64,000 nt of DNA from a virus, in IMG/VR virus record IMGVR_UViG_3300034073_003340, positions 292,634 through 356,633 of that record; one strand, given 5' to 3'. The notes beneath the pieces were generated by a model. It saw nothing but the letters and a program-made list of their open reading frames with translations, was not told the origin of the DNA and did no database searches. Positions 29,897 through 35,847 of this stretch are shown here, in pieces. The position numbers and the translations under genes were made by a program. Position 1 is the stretch's first letter. Each line of letters starts with the position of its first letter.

Positions 29897-29965
29897 TGGA
29901 AGCCTGGGATTTGAACCCACCAAACGGCTTTTATTCACCGTCATGCACCAAAACATCTGGCCCCC
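29897..29965 (-). tRNA. tRNA-like gene, anticodon unresolved
   Basis: Acceptor GGGGGCC/GGCTTCC, T-arm with TTCAAAT. The anticodon stem ACGGT/GCCGT leaves an 8-base loop GAATAAAA. AAA after U would be Phe; no secure call. A plus-strand hairpin GACGGAT/ATCCGTC lies just below. Confidence 0.65.
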
Positions 29966-29993
29966 ATGGAGGACGGATAGTAATCCGTCTTTG

Positions 29994-30064
29994 CGCAGCA
30001 TGGGGGAATCGAACCCACCACCTCCAGGATTCCGCCTGGTATGCTAAACCTACAACATAGCCGC
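29994..30064 (-). tRNA. tRNA-like gene with 6-base anticodon loop
   Basis: 5' GCGGCTA, T-arm with TTCGATT. The stem CCAGG/CCTGG leaves CGGAAT; GGA is visible but U33 is missing, and there is no serine variable arm. Acceptor pairing is imperfect. Confidence 0.6.
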
Positions 30065-30065
30065 A

Positions 30066-30150
30066 TGGTGGGTAGGTGCGGAATCGAACCACTCCCCGAA
30101 GGATCTGATTTACAGTCAGACTGCCGTATCCAAGACGACTTTACCTACCC
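30066..30150 (-). tRNA. tRNA-Tyr(GTA), second copy
   Basis: Acceptor GGGTAGG/CCTACCC, loop CTGTAAA on TCTGA/TCAGA, long variable arm, A73, CCA. Confidence 0.93.
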
Positions 30151-30154
30151 ATAG

Positions 30155-30234
30155 AGGACCAGGTGGGACTCGAACCCACGATGTATAATAGCCGGTTAAA
30201 AGCCGACGCCGATCGCCGCTACGGTGACTGGTCC
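30155..30234 (-). tRNA. tRNA-Lys(TTT), second copy
   Basis: Acceptor GGACCAG/CTGGTCC, loop CTTTTAA on GTCGG/CCGGC, variable region ~11 bases as in tRNA-Thr(CGT), T73, no CCA. Confidence 0.82.
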
Positions 30235-30240
30235 AAAGAT

Positions 30241-30318
30241 TGGTCAGGGTGAGAGGACTCGAACCTCCACGATGTCCTCCTTCCAAAGGAGACGACTTAC
30301 CAATTAGTCCACACCCTG
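30241..30318 (-). tRNA. tRNA-Pro(TGG)
   Basis: Acceptor CAGGGTG/CACCCTG, loop TTTGGAA on TCTCC/GGAGG, A73, CCA. Confidence 0.9.
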
Positions 30319-30360
30319 ATGTGGTCAAGACTTGCTAGATATATTGCTGTCCCGCATGGG

Positions 30361-30440
30361 ACACCTGCCCGTCGGGGAGTCGAACCCTTCCGGTTGGGGA
30401 CTTGAACCCCGCTTCACCCTAGCACCTACCCACTCGGTAG
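30361..30440 (-). pseudogene. Degenerate tRNA region with two T-arm-like hairpins
   Basis: CGGGG-TTCAAGT-CCCCA and GGG-TTCGACT-CCC lie in tandem. The first could be an anticodon arm with CAA (Leu), the second its T-arm. No matching acceptor strands were found. Probably a decayed or rearranged tRNA-Leu. Confidence 0.45.
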
Positions 30441-30454
30441 CTTTCGCTAAGTCT

Positions 30455-30528
30455 TGGTGCTTCAGCAAGGAATCGAACCTTGGTCGTGCCATTATCAGTG
30501 GCGTGCTCTACCATTGAGCTACAGAAGC
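30455..30528 (-). tRNA. tRNA-Ile(GAT), canonical
   Basis: Acceptor GCTTCTG/CTGAAGC, loop CTGATAA on GCCA/TGGC, A73, CCA. Confidence 0.92.
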
Positions 30529-30533
30529 ATGAT

Positions 30534-30661
30534 CGATGAGCAAGGAGGTGTGCTAGGAGATTGACTAGGTCCTACCCCGGCCCTCATTGTGGACCGGCCG
30601 AGACTCGAACTCGGATCGTTTGTTTCACAGACAAAGATAACCTAACGCTATCGGCTCATCG
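30534..30661 (-). tRNA. Permuted tRNA-His(GTG), unit 8
   Basis: Outer stem CGATGAGC/GCTCATCG; motif CGATAGCGTTAGGTTATC and ...CCTCCTT. The 3' part is anticodon arm TTTGT/ACAAA with loop CTGTGAA (GTG), T-arm CCGAG/CTCGG and acceptor CCGGTCC, A73. Linker CAATGA, then GGGCCGG, GG and a D-arm TAGGA/TCCTA. The acceptor pairs 7/7 with one G.T. The break is between D-stem and anticodon stem. There is A73 and no G-1, unlike the other tRNA-His. Confidence 0.82.
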
Positions 30662-30662
30662 G

Positions 30663-30745
30663 TGCGGATGACTGGACTCGAACCAGCACGCCACTAGGGC
30701 ACCGCCTTCTGAGGACGGCAAGTCTACCAATTTCATCACATCCGC
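30663..30745 (-). tRNA. tRNA-Leu(CAG)
   Basis: Loop CTCAGAA on CCGTC/GGCGG, long variable arm, acceptor GCGGATG/CATCCGC, A73 then CC. Confidence 0.9.
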
Positions 30746-30767
30746 ATGTAAAAGGCTTGTGAACCTT

Positions 30768-30844
30768 TGGTGCTCCCCGTGGGACTCGAACCCACACTGA
30801 ACGGAGTTTGAACCCGCTGACTCTACCAATTGGCCTAGAGGAGC
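30768..30844 (-). tRNA. tRNA-Leu(CAA), short variable loop
   Basis: Loop TTCAAAC on GCGGG/TCCGT, acceptor GCTCCTC/GGGGAGC, A73, CCA; 5-base variable loop as in Leu(TAA) at 15712. Confidence 0.82.
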
Positions 30845-30863
30845 ATGACACTGGCTAACAGCT

Positions 30864-30948
30864 TGGTGCGGATAGTGGGACTCGAACCCACACGCCCTAA
30901 GGCACAGGCCTCTCATGCCTGCAAGTCTACCAGTTTCATCATATCCGC
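30864..30948 (-). tRNA. tRNA-Leu(GAG)
   Basis: Loop ATGAGAG on CAGGC/GCCTG, long variable arm, acceptor GCGGATA/TATCCGC, A73, CCA. Confidence 0.9.
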
Positions 30949-31019
30949 ATAGTCAACAAAGTGTCAATATTAACGACCTTTACTCTTACCTCCCGGAACG
31001 GTCAAGCGGGCGACTTTGT

Positions 31020-31094
31020 TGGTGCCCCATCCAAGAATCGAACTTGGATCTACGCCTTACCAAGGCGTTATAATAACCATTATAATAATGGGGC
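31020..31094 (-). tRNA. tRNA-Thr(GGT)
   Basis: Loop TTGGTAA on CGCC/GGCG, acceptor GCCCCAT/ATGGGGC, A73, CCA. Confidence 0.92.
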
Positions 31095-31095
31095 A

Positions 31096-31170
31096 TGGAG
31101 CAGGTAGAGGGGATCGAACCCTCTTCTACGGTTTGGAAGACCATCATAATAACCAATATACTATACCTGC
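31096..31170 (-). tRNA. tRNA-Gly(TCC), second copy
   Basis: Loop CTTCCAA, acceptor GCAGGTA/TACCTGC, T73, CCA. D-arm nearly equal to that of the adjacent tRNA-Thr(GGT), suggesting local duplication. Confidence 0.92.
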
Positions 31171-31171
31171 A

Positions 31172-31248
31172 TGGTGTCCATGGAGAGATTCGAACTCTCA
31201 CTGTCTGCATTCTAAGCGCAGTGCCTCTTCCGATTGGGCTACATGGAC
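31172..31248 (-). tRNA. tRNA-Leu(TAG), short variable loop
   Basis: Loop CTTAGAA on CTGCG/TGCAG, acceptor GTCCATG/CATGGAC, A73, CCA, 5-base variable loop. Confidence 0.85.
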
Positions 31249-31249
31249 A

Positions 31250-31347
31250 TGGCAGAGAGCAGAGGACTTGAACCTCAAGCGCATGTAGGGGTAAATGGCG
31301 CTCACATGATTTTCATCAGCCCAGCGACCTCGCTGGTTTTACTCTCT
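31250..31347 (-). tRNA. Class II tRNA-like gene with tetraloop in place of anticodon loop
   Basis: Acceptor AGAGAG/CTCTCT, G73, CCA; D-arm CCAGC/GCTGG; long variable arm closed by GCGC pairs. The anticodon hairpin TGAT-GAAA-ATCA has only a GNRA tetraloop. Isotype cannot be called. Confidence 0.62.
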
Positions 31348-31348
31348 A

Positions 31349-31425
31349 TGGTAGATGATCAGGGGTTCGAACCCTGGACCTACGGTTTAAGAGACCGTCG
31401 CTACTACCAACTGAGCTAATCATCC
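31349..31425 (-). tRNA. tRNA-Lys(CTT), first copy
   Basis: Loop CTCTTAA on ACGGT/ACCGT, acceptor GGATGAT/ATCATCT, A73, CCA. Confidence 0.92.
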
Positions 31426-31551
31426 ATAAGGGGCGCCACTAGCTTGTTCGTTTCCCTGGCGTGCCATGGCGCCCAGCCAACAGCACTAGGGAGAAACCTT
31501 GCTTAAGGGTTTCGTAAGCATTGCCCCGTCCGACAATACTTGGAACTTGGA
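31426..31551 (-). other. Gene-free spacer with hairpins
   Basis: Stems GAAACC/GGTTTC and GCTTA/TAAGC are visible on the minus strand. No tRNA and no convincing gene. Confidence 0.35.
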
Positions 31552-31620
31552 TGCCCATCGAGGATTCGAACCTCGGTTGACCGGTTCAGAGCCGGGTCTC
31601 TTACCGTTAGAGGAATGGGC
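31552..31620 (-). tRNA. tRNA-Gln(CTG)
   Basis: Loop CTCTGAA on CCGG/CCGG, acceptor GCCCATT/GATGGGC, A73, no CCA. Confidence 0.88.
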
Positions 31621-31635
31621 AATAAGAGATAAAGT

Positions 31636-31709
31636 TGGTAGCCCCAACGGGGATCGAACCCGTTTCGCCGCCTTGAGAGGGCAGCAGCTTACCAATAGAA
31701 GATGGGGCC
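31636..31709 (-). tRNA. tRNA-Glu(CTC)
   Basis: Loop CTCTCAA on CTGCC/GGCGG, acceptor GGCCCCA/TGGGGCT, A73, CCA. Confidence 0.9.
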
Positions 31710-31710
31710 A

Positions 31711-31798
31711 TGGAGGACCAGGTGGGGTTCGAACCCACAAGGGACTTTCATCCGTCGCATTAAGAGTGCGGTGAGCCAACCAACTGCTCAACTGGTCC
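31711..31798 (-). tRNA. tRNA-Lys(CTT) with long variable arm
   Basis: Loop CTCTTAA on CGCA/TGCG, acceptor GGACCAG/CTGGTCC, T73, CCA. A class II-sized variable arm (GGA...TCC) is abnormal for lysine. Confidence 0.82.
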
Positions 31799-31803
31799 AT
31801 GAT

Positions 31804-31940
31804 CAACGGGCAAGTGGTGAAAAGGATGTTTTTCCCGGCTTTACCAATTTGCCTATCCCCCGTCAATGGTCGGGGGAGGAGGACTTGAACCTCCAAACAG
31901 GGTCTCCTAATGACGATAACCCTTATCAATCGGCCCGTTG
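31804..31940 (-). tRNA. Permuted tRNA-Leu(TAG), unit 3
   Basis: Outer stem CAACGGGC/GCCCGTTG; motif CGATTGATAAGGGTTATC and AAAAACATCCTTTTCACCACTT, nearly identical to unit 2. The 3' half has GTC-ATTAGGA-GACCC, a variable arm, T-arm GGAGG/CCTCC, acceptor TCCCCCG, A73 and an encoded CCA. Linker TTGA. The 5' half is CGGGGGA, TA, leucine-type D-arm GGC/GCC, GGG. Joining GGG to GTC rebuilds GGGTC/GACCC with anticodon TAG. The CCA in mid-transcript is strong evidence for permutation. Confidence 0.87.
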
Positions 31941-32015
31941 GTCTAGGTGAGAGGATTCGAACCTCCAATCCCTTGCTCCCGAAGCAAGTGCCTTACCAGA
32001 TTAGGCCACACCTAG
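31939..32015 (-). tRNA. tRNA-Pro(CGG)
   Basis: Loop TTCGGGA on CTTGC/GCAAG, acceptor CTAGGTG/CACCTAG, A73, CCA. The last CCA bases are the first bases of permuted unit 3. Confidence 0.9.
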
Positions 32016-32046
32016 ATGATAGTTTACCGACATTTCGGTCAATATC

Positions 32047-32123
32047 TGGCTCCCAATGTAGGACTCGAACCTACAGCATCGACGTTAACAGCGTCGCTCC
32101 CCTACCGACAGGGACCATTGGGA
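32047..32123 (-). tRNA. tRNA-Asn(GTT), second copy
   Basis: Loop CTGTTAA on GACG/CGTC, acceptor TCCCAAT/ATTGGGA, G73, CCA. Confidence 0.92.
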
Positions 32124-32147
32124 ATGGAATAAACCACTTTGGTTTAT

Positions 32148-32219
32148 TGGTGGAGCATAAGAGAATCGAACTCTTCCTACCGCGGTGCAAGCGCAGCGAC
32201 TAGACCCACTAGATGCCCC
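32148..32219 (-). tRNA. tRNA-Ala(TGC), first copy
   Basis: Loop CTTGCAC on CTGCG/CGCGG, acceptor GGGGCAT/ATGCTCC, A73, CCA. Confidence 0.87.
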
Positions 32220-32286
32220 AAAAGGGATTGCCCGCCCCATCGGGTTTGTCCGCATTAGGCTAACTTTCAGGACTTGTTAGCTAACA
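32220..32286 (-). other. Spacer with hairpin
   Basis: GCTAAC/GTTAGC closes a short element; the rest is unpaired. Nothing else seen. Confidence 0.35.
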
Positions 32287-32357
32287 GTGGATATCTTGGA
32301 CTCGAACCATTTTCTCCAGCTAGACGCTGGCGCATTACCATATATGCTACCAATCCA
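32287..32357 (-). tRNA. tRNA-like gene with 5-base anticodon loop
   Basis: Acceptor TGGAT/ATCCA, weak T-arm. Stem CCAGC/GCTGG encloses only GTCTA. It looks like an Asp-type loop (CTGTCTA) that lost C32 and U33. Confidence 0.6.
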
Positions 32358-32359
32358 TT

Positions 32360-32436
32360 TGGTCGGGATAGCAGGACTCGAACCTGCGACCTCTTGTCCC
32401 CCAGACAAACGCGCTACCAGGCTGCGCTATACCCCG
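32360..32436 (-). tRNA. tRNA-Pro(GGG)
   Basis: Loop CTGGGGG on TTTGT/ACAAG, acceptor CGGGGTA/TATCCCG, A73, CCA. Confidence 0.9.
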
Positions 32437-32772
32437 ATGATTTGGCCTTTTGTTTGTGATATGCGAAATATATTCCCTGGCACTTCAGGGTGATCCGCAT
32501 GAGGAAGGATTACTCCTTTCCCCTGTGCCTAAAGAACGGCGCATCACTACACCGTCCAATTTTTACTCCCACGTTCTCTCCGTGGTTTCATCCTTGGCCC
32601 GCCCATATGGGTTTATTTTAAGTGGCTATCCCGCAGTCTCGTTCCGCATATACCACTTGACAATTCAGGGAACCTGCACTAGGCATTTTCCTTGAAAGGT
32701 CGATCTATATCACACTAAGAAACTTTCGTTCCTTGGTGCTACGTCGTTGTGCCTTGTGGACATCAACTCCGT
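32437..32772 (-). ncRNA. Structured leader RNA of the tRNA array
   Basis: The ~335 bases between the array promoter and the first tRNA of the cluster have no gene. Hairpins include CCACG/CGTGG, AAGGA/TCCTT, ACGG/CCGT and AACGAAAGTT. It does not show RNase P or tmRNA core sequences. Either a leader or an independent small RNA. Confidence 0.5.
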
Positions 32773-32777
32773 TTTTG

Positions 32778-32806
32778 AGTTTAGCAGCTTCTTTTTGCTG
32801 TGTCAA
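32778..32806 (-). promoter_or_regulatory. sigma70 promoter of the tRNA array
   Basis: TTGACA, exactly 17 bases, TAAACT, reading toward the array. The best promoter match in the window, so the array is probably transcribed early by host polymerase. Confidence 0.75.
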
Positions 32807-32876
32807 CAACTTTTTTGTTGCTGCTAAACTTTTTTGTTTGTGCCTTCTGCGCTAGCATCGGGCGGTTAAAAGGAAA

Positions 32877-32900
32877 GCCCCGGTAGTTTCCTACCGGGGC
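32877..32900 (-). terminator. Terminator between the 65-aa gene and the array promoter
   Basis: Perfect stem GCCCCGGTAG/CTACCGGGGC with T-rich flank on the minus strand (TTTCCTTTT). Confidence 0.8.
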
Positions 32901-32933
32901 CTTGTTTCCTTTTATGGGATGGACTTTTTGGAG

Positions 32934-33128
32934 TTATCCTCCGTGTCCCTCCTGGAAACTGGCCCCGGTCGTATCAAGATTCGCAGGCTTATTATAACCG
33001 ACGAGTGTCCCGACTGGGCGGGTAATTTGTTCGCTACGCTGCCATTCGGCGCCCATAGCGGAGGCGGTAAACAACACGGCTTTCAGGCCGGCCTTTCCGC
33101 ATTCCATATGGGTTCCAATATGCGACAT
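32934..33128 (-). CDS. Hypothetical protein, 64-65 aa
   Basis: Start MSHIGTHMECGKAGLKAVLF with GAGG upstream and a perfect TATAAATA at 33180-33187. Ends above a strong terminator. Two other frames are open here, so coding is moderately sure. Confidence 0.55.
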   Translation of the reverse strand: MSHIGTHMECGKAGLKAVLFTASAMGAEWQRSEQITRPVGTLVGYNKPANLDTTGASFQEGHGG

Positions 33129-33179
33129 AGAAATCAATTACCTCAAATTCTGTGATGCCCGAATTGGCATCTGTGTTTC

Positions 33180-33187
33180 TATTTATA
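33180..33187 (-). promoter_or_regulatory. T4-type late promoter TATAAATA
   Basis: Exact consensus. A 10-codon frame starts right after it, and the 65-aa gene lies 52 bases below. Confidence 0.65.
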
Positions 33188-33199
33188 CTGAACGATTCA

Positions 33200-33325
33200 T
33201 TCGTCAAGCACAAAATGACCACAAAGCAAAAAAGTTTTCTACTTTGCTTCCAAGGGGCTTAATGTACTCCTTGGACTTTAGTTGCAAGCCCTTAGAAAAA
33301 TAAATTTCAAAGCCTACAACCTTTG
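33200..33325. other. Gene-free stretch
   Basis: Imperfect stems only (AAGCAAA.../TTTGCTT, CCAAGG/CCTTGG). No gene. Confidence 0.35.
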
Positions 33326-33398
33326 TGGAGAATATCGGACTCGAACCGATCACCTACGCCTTGCAAAAGCGTCGCTCTCCCAGATGAGCTAATCCCCC
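33326..33398 (-). tRNA. tRNA-Ala(TGC), second copy
   Basis: Acceptor GGGGGAT/ATTCTCC, loop TTTGCAA on ACGCT/GGCGT, A73, no CCA. Separated from the array by the promoter and terminator. Confidence 0.88.
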
Positions 33399-33567
33399 TT
33401 GGTTGCTATAGTCTCCCCGACCCTCCGGGTATAACCTCGCTTCTCGCTTGGTGCCTATAGCTAGAGCATCTAGTAAGCTAATGCTGTTCTGCTGCTCTAT
33501 GTTCCCAATATACTGAAGTCCGTAGCCTAGGGCAATAACTTTTTCAGCTTCTACAAATCTATTTATA
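33399..33567 (-). other. Open stretch below a late promoter, no start codon
   Basis: TATAAATA at 33560-33567 reads into a frame of ~60 codons with protein-like sequence (EAEKVIALGYGLQYIGNIEQ) but no ATG, GTG or TTG near the promoter. Either a gene with a non-standard start or a remnant. Confidence 0.35.
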
Positions 33568-34621
33568 CCTGGTTAATTTCTATAAGCTCAAAAGCTAGCA
33601 AAACCCTATTTCTATCAACCAGTGCCTTTATGAACTGCTGAGTGGCATTTTCCCATGTAAACTTTTCGCTATGAGCCACAACGTCCCAGCGAGGAATAAC
33701 AGAGCAAACATTGATAGCCATGGCCAAGTCGTCATGGGTATATCCATTGAAGCATCCTTCAATTATATCCTTGGGACCAGTAACCGGATAGGCAGCAACC
33801 GGCGTTCCACAACGCATTGCTTCAATCATGACTAATCCAAAGGTATCTGACTTACTGGGGAAAACAAACACATCAGCATAACTGTACCAACGCGCCAGAT
33901 CTTCACCTTGTTTAGATCCCAAAAATATCACATCAGGATATTTGGCCTTATAGGTTTCCAACATTGGCCCATCGCCGATTTGGATTTTTGTTCCAGGCAT
34001 CTTGAGTTCATAAAAAGCTTCAAGATTCTTTTCAACGCTAACACGACCAACATTGAGATAAAATGGGCGTGGCATATCCTCAGATTTCATAGGTGATCTT
34101 TCCCGAGGATAAAACAATTTGGTATCGACACCTCGCCCCCAAACAATGAGCTTGTGCTCAGGGAAACCATGAGAGATCATTTCTTCTTTCATGGATTTGG
34201 TTGTGACTAGAATATAGGAATCATTGCGGTAAACATGACGAAGCCACTTCCATGCGAGATTTTTACCAAATCCAACGCGGGCTTCAATATACTCAGCAAA
34301 TTTGGTATGGAAACTTGATGACCATTTTTCCCCTCGACGCTTTAAGATTTTACGCATGGAGAGACCAAGCGGGCCTTCGGTGGCAATATGAACCATAGCG
34401 GGGTTTTCAGCAGCAAGAAAACTCTCGAGCACTGCTGATGGAAAAAGGGCAAGACGTATCTCGGAATAACCAGGGCACGGGATATTTCTGAATAGTCCAG
34501 GATGGACTACCTTGACACGATATCCCTGATTCTTCAATTCTTTTATTGTATTCTTAAGGGTAGTAACCACCCCATTGACTTGAGGCTCCCAAGCATCGGT
34601 TACGATCAGGATTTTCTTCAT
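33563..34621 (-). CDS. Glycosyltransferase family 4
   Basis: 352 aa. N-terminal Rossmann domain opening ILIVTDAWEPQVNGVVTTL, the GT4 alpha-mannosyltransferase-like donor/acceptor pattern. Middle: YLNVGRVSVEKNLEAFY and IQIGDGPMLETYKAKYPDVIFLG. C-terminal: YSYADVFVFPSKSDTFGLVMIEAMRCGTPVAA, the EX7E motif. Closest in pattern to the MgtA/PimB-like enzymes that mannosylate lipids. Overlaps the phosphoesterase gene by ATGA, so both probably act on one envelope pathway. Confidence 0.9.
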   Translation of the reverse strand: MKKILIVTDAWEPQVNGVVTTLKNTIKELKNQGYRVKVVHPGLFRNIPCPGYSEIRLALFPSAVLESFLAAENPAMVHIATEGPLGLSMRKILKRRGEKWSSSFHTKFAEYIEARVGFGKNLAWKWLRHVYRNDSYILVTTKSMKEEMISHGFPEHKLIVWGRGVDTKLFYPRERSPMKSEDMPRPFYLNVGRVSVEKNLEAFYELKMPGTKIQIGDGPMLETYKAKYPDVIFLGSKQGEDLARWYSYADVFVFPSKSDTFGLVMIEAMRCGTPVAAYPVTGPKDIIEGCFNGYTHDDLAMAINVCSVIPRWDVVAHSEKFTWENATQQFIKALVDRNRVLLAFELIEINQV

Positions 34622-35445
34622 TGCTTATCCTCCAAGAGCACAATAGGTTGCTCGTATGTATGAGCTTCCAAGAGCCCAGCGTTCCAAGTTGCTAGTTCCA
34701 GCAGCTTGCCTTCGCGCCATTCAAGAAGGACGAATCGACCATCATGATGTTCCGCAAGGGCTGTTTTGCTTTCTACAAAATCGCCATCATTCATATAGAG
34801 AATGCCGTCGATCATTCTAATCTCAGCATGATGAATATGACCAGCAATGATACCATCATAATTTCTAATCTTACATGCTTCTGCCAAACCTTCTTCAAAC
34901 TTGCCAATAAAACTAGCCGCGTTCTTGACTTTGGTCTTCACGTATTTGCTGAGACTCCAGTAACCCATTTTGAACCTACGACGAAACCAATTTAGATAAC
35001 GATTGATTTCAATAAGAGTAACATAGCCCCAGTCACCCAACTTTGCCAACCATTTGTGATAAGTGGTGATAATATCGTATAGGTCACCGTGCGTTACTAA
35101 CATGCGCTTACCAGAAACCGTGGTATAATCGTATTCCTGGACTATCTCAACATCACCGAGCATCAAAGGTAGGTAATCTCTTACAGTCTCATCGTGATTT
35201 CCAGGTATATAGACTACGCGAGTGCCTTTGCGGCTTTTACGTAGGATCTTTTGAACAACTTCGTTGTGGGCTTTTGGCCAATACCATTTCTTACTCAACT
35301 GCCACATATCAATTATGTCGCCGACTAAGAAGAGATTATCGGATTCAGTGTTGCGGAGAAACGCCAACAACTCCTGAGCGCTCGCGCCCTTGGTTCCAAG
35401 GTGTAGATCAGAGATCCAGATACTTTTGTAAATTTTCGGTTCCAT
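34618..35445 (-). CDS. LpxH-like metallophosphoesterase
   Basis: 275 aa with the calcineurin-like metal ligands in order: SDLHLG (~12), GDIIDMW (~42), GNHDE (~79), THGD (~113), GHIHHAEI (~196). This is the UDP-2,3-diacylglucosamine pyrophosphatase (LpxH) arrangement, extended by the helical insert typical of LpxH2-like proteins. Coupled to a GT4, it suggests remodelling of lipid A or another glycolipid. Substrate not certain. Confidence 0.85.
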   Translation of the reverse strand: MEPKIYKSIWISDLHLGTKGASAQELLAFLRNTESDNLFLVGDIIDMWQLSKKWYWPKAHNEVVQKILRKSRKGTRVVYIPGNHDETVRDYLPLMLGDVEIVQEYDYTTVSGKRMLVTHGDLYDIITTYHKWLAKLGDWGYVTLIEINRYLNWFRRRFKMGYWSLSKYVKTKVKNAASFIGKFEEGLAEACKIRNYDGIIAGHIHHAEIRMIDGILYMNDGDFVESKTALAEHHDGRFVLLEWREGKLLELATWNAGLLEAHTYEQPIVLLEDKQ

Positions 35446-35529
35446 GCTTCCTAATTAGCTAATTAGGAAACACAAAATCTATTTTAATGGAATCGTAACA
35501 AAGACCCAGTTGCTGATTGAGCATTCAGC

Positions 35530-35742
35530 TCATGAAGTGGTAAACCCTTTTTCATGAAATTTGGCAGCAATCGTGAGACGCTGGGCAAAGGGAACCTGGA
35601 TGGTTGCTCGTCCACCATCTTTACAATGTTGGATGATTTTCTTGGCTTCCCTTATGTCACAATTCGTGATATCACGAATCAACATAGCTAGACCTTTGGT
35701 ATCAGTCTTTCCATCATGCTTGTGAATCGTCAATTCTGCCAT
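35530..35742 (-). CDS. L7/L12 C-terminal-like small protein, 70 aa
   Basis: Start MAELTIHKHDGKTDTKGL. IRDITNCDIREAKKIIQHCKDGGRATIQV has the layout of the ribosomal L7/L12 C-terminal domain (strand, KEAKxxV helix, G, strand). Phage genomes often encode such stand-alone domains; role unknown. Confidence 0.65.
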   Translation of the reverse strand: MAELTIHKHDGKTDTKGLAMLIRDITNCDIREAKKIIQHCKDGGRATIQVPFAQRLTIAAKFHEKGFTTS

Positions 35743-35821
35743 ATAACTCATTCCTATGATAGAGACAGTAGGCAAGCACTAGCACTAGGACGGAAACAAT
35801 GTCAGTAATTAATTCCCACAT
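35714..35821 (-). CDS. Small membrane protein, 35 aa
   Basis: ATG at 35821 preceded by GGAGAACTAT; product MWELITDIVSVLVLVLAYCL plus a polar tail with one transmembrane helix. Overlaps the next gene's start by 29 bases. Another ATG four codons upstream is possible. Confidence 0.5.
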   Translation of the reverse strand: MWELITDIVSVLVLVLAYCLYHRNELYGRIDDSQA

Positions 35822-35836
35822 ATAGTTCTCCATATA

Positions 35837-35843
35837 CTAAATA
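35837..35843 (+). promoter_or_regulatory. Late promoter-like CTAAATA
   Basis: Four bases before the plus-strand gene at 35848; divergent from the membrane protein gene. Confidence 0.55.
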
Positions 35844-35847
35844 CTCA

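Noticed and set aside
31486-31968. Long minus-strand open frame across several tRNA genes
   Set aside because: Open only because tRNA sequences lack stops in that frame; no ribosome site, and the protein is nonsense of repeated tRNA arms. Similar frames through 24954-25178 and 30648-30916 were dropped for the same reason.
32437-32772. RNase P RNA or tmRNA in the array leader
   Set aside because: No RNase P core (GAGGAAAGTCC, ACAGNRA) and no tRNA-like end.
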